Made by a program: the position numbers and the translations under genes. This document shows, piece after piece, positions 61,330-64,000 of a stretch of DNA of 64,000 nt; the first letter of the stretch is position 1, and the number at the start of each line of letters is the position of its first letter. This stretch comes from Brevundimonas lenta. GTDB taxonomy: Bacteria; Pseudomonadota; Alphaproteobacteria; Caulobacterales; Caulobacteraceae. Location of the stretch: the NCBI RefSeq assembly GCF_014196335.1, contig NZ_JACIDM010000003.1, positions 62,001 to 126,000 on the forward strand, given 5' to 3'. The notes under the pieces were generated by a model, which saw nothing but the letters and a program-made list of their open reading frames with translations, had not been told where the DNA came from and did not search any database.

Positions 61330-62544
61330 TCAGCGACCGAAGTTTTCCGCCAGCGCCAGCATCGCTGCTCGCTCGGGCGCCGAATAGTCGTCCAGCGCTT
61401 CTTCCTCGCCCTCGCGGATCGCTCTCAGCAGAGCGGGCGTCAGGGCCGAGGATAGCGACCAGTTCCAGTACCGCAAAACAGTCTGCGCCCGATCGACCGC
61501 CAGCATTTCATAGGTGATCTGCACCCGCTCCCAGGCAGGATCGACTGAACCGTCCTCCTGGGCTTCGGGCCGGCGCATCGATCTCCACAACAGTTGAAGG
61601 TCTCCGCGGGTCAGGCCGGTCGCCTTGCAAAGTATCGCCAGCGACTCGCCGCCCGGGTCCCCCAGTATCTTGGCGCCGGTGATCGGTTTAACGCCCGACA
61701 GATAGGCGATCTCGGTCGCGATCTCTCGCGTCATCCCGTCGCCTGCCGCCTCGACCGCCTGCTCCAGCCCGCCGTACGGGCTCTTGGCGATGGCGGCCCG
61801 GTTGCGTTGCCGGCGCTCGATGAACTGCAGCGCCTTGCGCGAGACCGGATCCTGCCAGCCTTCCTCGGCGGCCATCGGGAACACGTCCTCGGCCACTTCC
61901 TGCATCACCTCACGCGACACGGCGAAGCGCTGCAGGATCGTGCGACGGTCTTCCGGCCCGCACCACCAGAACATGACATAGGCGCCCGACGGGCGAAGCT
62001 CGGGCCGCTTCAGCAGATGCGGGCACAGGCCGCGATCGGTCCGGCTCAGGCTGACCACGCCCTCCACCGCCACCTGGCTCAGGCGCGCGGTGTTGTTGCG
62101 CAGAACCGCCTCGATGACTTCGCTCTCGCCGAAGCTCAGCAGCGTCTCGCTGACCACCTCGGACAGGCCGCGCCGGTTGGCCATCAGGAAGCGGTGCTCG
62201 GTCGACGCATCGCGCGCGCACGCGACCAGATCTGCGTCCGACAGAGAAGCGCACTGTTCGATCAGCAGCCCTGCGATATCCGGCTCGTCGCGCAGCAGCA
62301 TCCGCGCCAGCGCATTGGGCAGTTCGGTCAGCGGGGCCAACCGCGCCGCCACCCGCCGCCGGTCTTCCGCCGACGCCAGGCGCAGCATCTCCACCAGCAG
62401 ATCGCCGGTCACGGCGCGCTCAAAGGCGTTGATCCGGCTCGCCGGCAGCGACACCACATCCGCCAGTCGCTTCAGCAGCGCGTGGCGTGCACGGAAGCCG
62501 GCGGCGGGTGCGGCTTCCTCGGGCATGTGGGCGGGATCGGACAT
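61330..62544 (-). CDS. DUF2336 domain-containing protein (second copy)
   Basis: 404 residues. Same helical pattern as the gene at 59606: [62 protein letters not shown] and [28 protein letters not shown] as landmarks in parts, with [23 protein letters not shown] in the second half. It lies upstream of mucR on the same strand. Divergence between the two copies is high, so they are paralogues rather than a recent duplication. Confidence 0.85.
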   Translation of the reverse strand: MSDPAHMPEEAAPAAGFRARHALLKRLADVVSLPASRINAFERAVTGDLLVEMLRLASAEDRRRVAARLAPLTELPNALARMLLRDEPDIAGLLIEQCASLSDADLVACARDASTEHRFLMANRRGLSEVVSETLLSFGESEVIEAVLRNNTARLSQVAVEGVVSLSRTDRGLCPHLLKRPELRPSGAYVMFWWCGPEDRRTILQRFAVSREVMQEVAEDVFPMAAEEGWQDPVSRKALQFIERRQRNRAAIAKSPYGGLEQAVEAAGDGMTREIATEIAYLSGVKPITGAKILGDPGGESLAILCKATGLTRGDLQLLWRSMRRPEAQEDGSVDPAWERVQITYEMLAVDRAQTVLRYWNWSLSSALTPALLRAIREGEEEALDDYSAPERAAMLALAENFGR

Positions 62545-62588
62545 AGCTGGCCCAGACTACCGCCCGCGCGGTTAACCGGCTGTGACGT

Positions 62589-63560
62589 TCAGTCGAACTC
62601 CGCCCACGCCGCGCGACTATCTTCGACCAAATCAAAATCCGCCGTTACCTGACCAGCATCGCGGAAGGTCAGGGTCATCGAAATCTTGCCGTTGACCGCC
62701 TTCGCCGGATCATAACCGATCAGCATCAGATGCAGGTCGCTGCCCGGACGGACCTCCAGAACACCCCCGGGCGGAACCTCCCAGGATGCTTCCGAGTCCA
62801 TGCTCACGTCGCCCTCACTGCGACGGATCTGATGGAACTCCACCCGCGACGCGCAGTCGCAACGCGCGCCGGTCAGTTCGTCTGCGACCGGCGAACCGTT
62901 GCGGATCAGCAGATAGCCCGCGACGGCCTCGCCCGGCTGATCCACGCCCCTGACGATCCGGCGGCTCACATCCAGCGGCCCGGCCGACGCCGGCGCCTCG
63001 CGCGCGCCCTGTGCCCGCACCGGCATCACCACCGTGGCCGAAGAATCCTCGCGATAGTCGAACCCGCCCGCCTCGACCCAGGCGCCGTTCCGCTCGACGC
63101 TGGCCCGCACCCGGTACACGCCGTCCTCTCCCATCGTTCCGCTCGACCGCAGCGCCTCAAGGTTCTCCACCCCGTGCACCGCCTCCTCGATCGCGAACAC
63201 GCCCGGCGCCGAGGCGCGGATCGTTCCCGTCGTGTGGAAGCCGCCGCTGGTGAAGTAGTGGAAGATGTATTCGCCGCTGTCCTTGTCGCGGAAGATCAGC
63301 GTCTCGCCGCCATAGACGCCGCCGTTCACCGCATGGGTCACCCGGATGGCGTGGCCGCCGACGGCCCACTCCCAGCGCTGGATATCCTCGGGCCGCTCAG
63401 GCCCCGTGCCGATCCCCCGCCAGGTCTTGCCCAGCATCGGCGCGAACGGCGCATAGATTTCATCGCCCGCCGACGGCAGGTCCGCAGGCTGCGCCGCCGC
63501 CAGTCCGGGCAGCGCCAGCGTCACGACCGCGGCCAGAACCGCAAACATTCGTCGCATCAT
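62589..63560 (-). CDS. Secreted protein: beta-barrel-like N-terminal domain plus PCu(A)C-type copper motif
   Basis: 323 residues from an ATG at 63560 (GAGGAGG just upstream; GTG at 63563 and ATG at 63557 also possible). Signal peptide ends near LPGLAAAQP. Residues about 35-185 resemble DUF1579/nitrobindin-type beta barrels (FAPMLGKTWRGIGTG, RWEWAVGGHAIRVTH, YIFHYFTSGGFHTTGTI). Residues about 200-320 resemble PCu(A)C copper chaperones: VAGYLLIRNGSPVADEL, then FHQI, SMDS and LHLMLIG giving H-x10-M-x22-H-x-M. Such a fusion is unusual. It may deliver copper in the periplasm. Confidence 0.75.
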   Translation of the reverse strand: MMRRMFAVLAAVVTLALPGLAAAQPADLPSAGDEIYAPFAPMLGKTWRGIGTGPERPEDIQRWEWAVGGHAIRVTHAVNGGVYGGETLIFRDKDSGEYIFHYFTSGGFHTTGTIRASAPGVFAIEEAVHGVENLEALRSSGTMGEDGVYRVRASVERNGAWVEAGGFDYREDSSATVVMPVRAQGAREAPASAGPLDVSRRIVRGVDQPGEAVAGYLLIRNGSPVADELTGARCDCASRVEFHQIRRSEGDVSMDSEASWEVPPGGVLEVRPGSDLHLMLIGYDPAKAVNGKISMTLTFRDAGQVTADFDLVEDSRAAWAEFD

Positions 63561-63570
63561 CACCGCCTCC

Positions 63571-64000
63571 TCAGGCCATCGCCGGCCGCTGCGCGGCGCG
63601 CGCGAGCAGCATGTCGAAATGATCCCGCAGCGCCGCCACGCCGCGATCGAAATAGGCCACGTCGCGATGGGTCCGGGCCTGCATCACCCCGCCCTCCATC
63701 GTCGTCAGCACGAACTCGGCCAGCGCCTGTTTGTCGACGTCGACCGGCAGCCGCTCGCCCGCCTCATCCAGGCACCTCCGGATCGCCCCGACCCAGCCCG
63801 TGAAGTTCACCGCCAGCAGATCGCGCACCACCGGATCCGCCTCATGCAACTCCAGCGCCAGGCTCCCGATCGGGCAGCCGTAGGTGCAATCCGTCTCGAC
63901 GATCAGCCAGCGGTACCGGGCCAGCAGGGCGAATATCCGCTCCACGGGATCGTCCACCCCCTCCCACGCCGGATCGACCAGGTTCTCGTACAGCCCGTCC
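63571..64000 (-). CDS. TetR-family regulator, C-terminal part (5' end outside window)
   Basis: About 143 residues are present, open to the window edge; the GTG at 63957 is not a true start. The sequence starts DGLYENLVDPAWEG, as in the segment after a TetR HTH (SKEGLYE-type), and continues with TDCTYGCPIGSLALELHEADPVVRDLL, the usual C-terminal ligand domain of the TetR_C type. The HTH is outside. It lies seven bases upstream of the start region of the copper-motif gene, so it may be its regulator. Confidence 0.8.
   Translation of the reverse strand, partial: DGLYENLVDPAWEGVDDPVERIFALLARYRWLIVETDCTYGCPIGSLALELHEADPVVRDLLAVNFTGWVGAIRRCLDEAGERLPVDVDKQALAEFVLTTMEGGVMQARTHRDVAYFDRGVAALRDHFDMLLARAAQRPAMA

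Overview
The window is GC-rich chromosomal DNA from an alphaproteobacterium, most likely Caulobacteraceae and close to Brevundimonas. The clues are a Caulobacter-type gene transfer agent (GTA) cluster, DUF2336 proteins, a MucR/Ros regulator, a DUF4164-zapA pair, an EF-hand protein beside a two-component system, and dispersed hairpin repeats. Families were recognised by reading motifs; no searches were run.

Layout. 1-3.8 kb: 3' part of purL, two small lipoproteins and a Tat-exported PhoD phosphatase. 3.8-10.2 kb (minus strand): a DUF5694 protein, a YmdB-type phosphodiesterase, 5-formyl-THF cyclo-ligase, a candidate 6S RNA, a GbsR/MarR-DUF4166-epimerase operon with a perfect palindrome on the regulator start codon, then a small membrane protein, zapA and a DUF4164 protein. 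10.3-14.8 kb (plus): tkt, esterase, VOC protein, purT, each overlapping or almost touching the next. 14.8-19.5 kb: MITE-like element, chemoreceptor, OprB-like porin and an S41-type protein. 19.6-24.0 kb: EF-hand protein divergent from a response regulator-histidine kinase-S41 operon. 24.1-27.8 kb: gap-pgk-fba. 27.8-36.1 kb: DUF2799 lipoprotein, RluA-type synthase, LAS peptidase, small GNAT, rpoH, a degenerate receiver protein, purA, serC and a DnaJ-class protein.

36.2-51.4 kb holds a nearly complete GTA cluster on the minus strand, in canonical order from gp1/terminase through portal, protease, capsid, head-tail adaptors, tail tube, chaperones, tape measure, baseplate proteins, NlpC peptidase and the large tip protein. 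Four genes outside the canonical set lie inside it: a membrane protein and a small helical protein on the plus strand, an HTH regulator on the minus strand (46.3-48.0 kb), and a plus-strand DUF805 gene (41.8 kb). Repeat elements also lie in the cluster, one in frame within the capsid gene.

51.5-64.0 kb: YcgN-like protein, secreted protein, uup, HSL-family hydrolase, a 590-bp hairpin-rich gap with no convincing gene, an ABC importer operon, a Pro/Ala-rich exported protein, two DUF2336 genes flanking mucR, a secreted protein with a C-terminal PCu(A)C-like copper motif, and the 3' part of a TetR-family gene cut by the window end.

No tRNA, rRNA, CRISPR array, transposase or integrase was seen. 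The items most worth following are the genes embedded in the GTA cluster, the repeat translated within its capsid protein, the perfect operator-like palindrome at 9.1 kb, and the structured gap at 55.6-56.1 kb.
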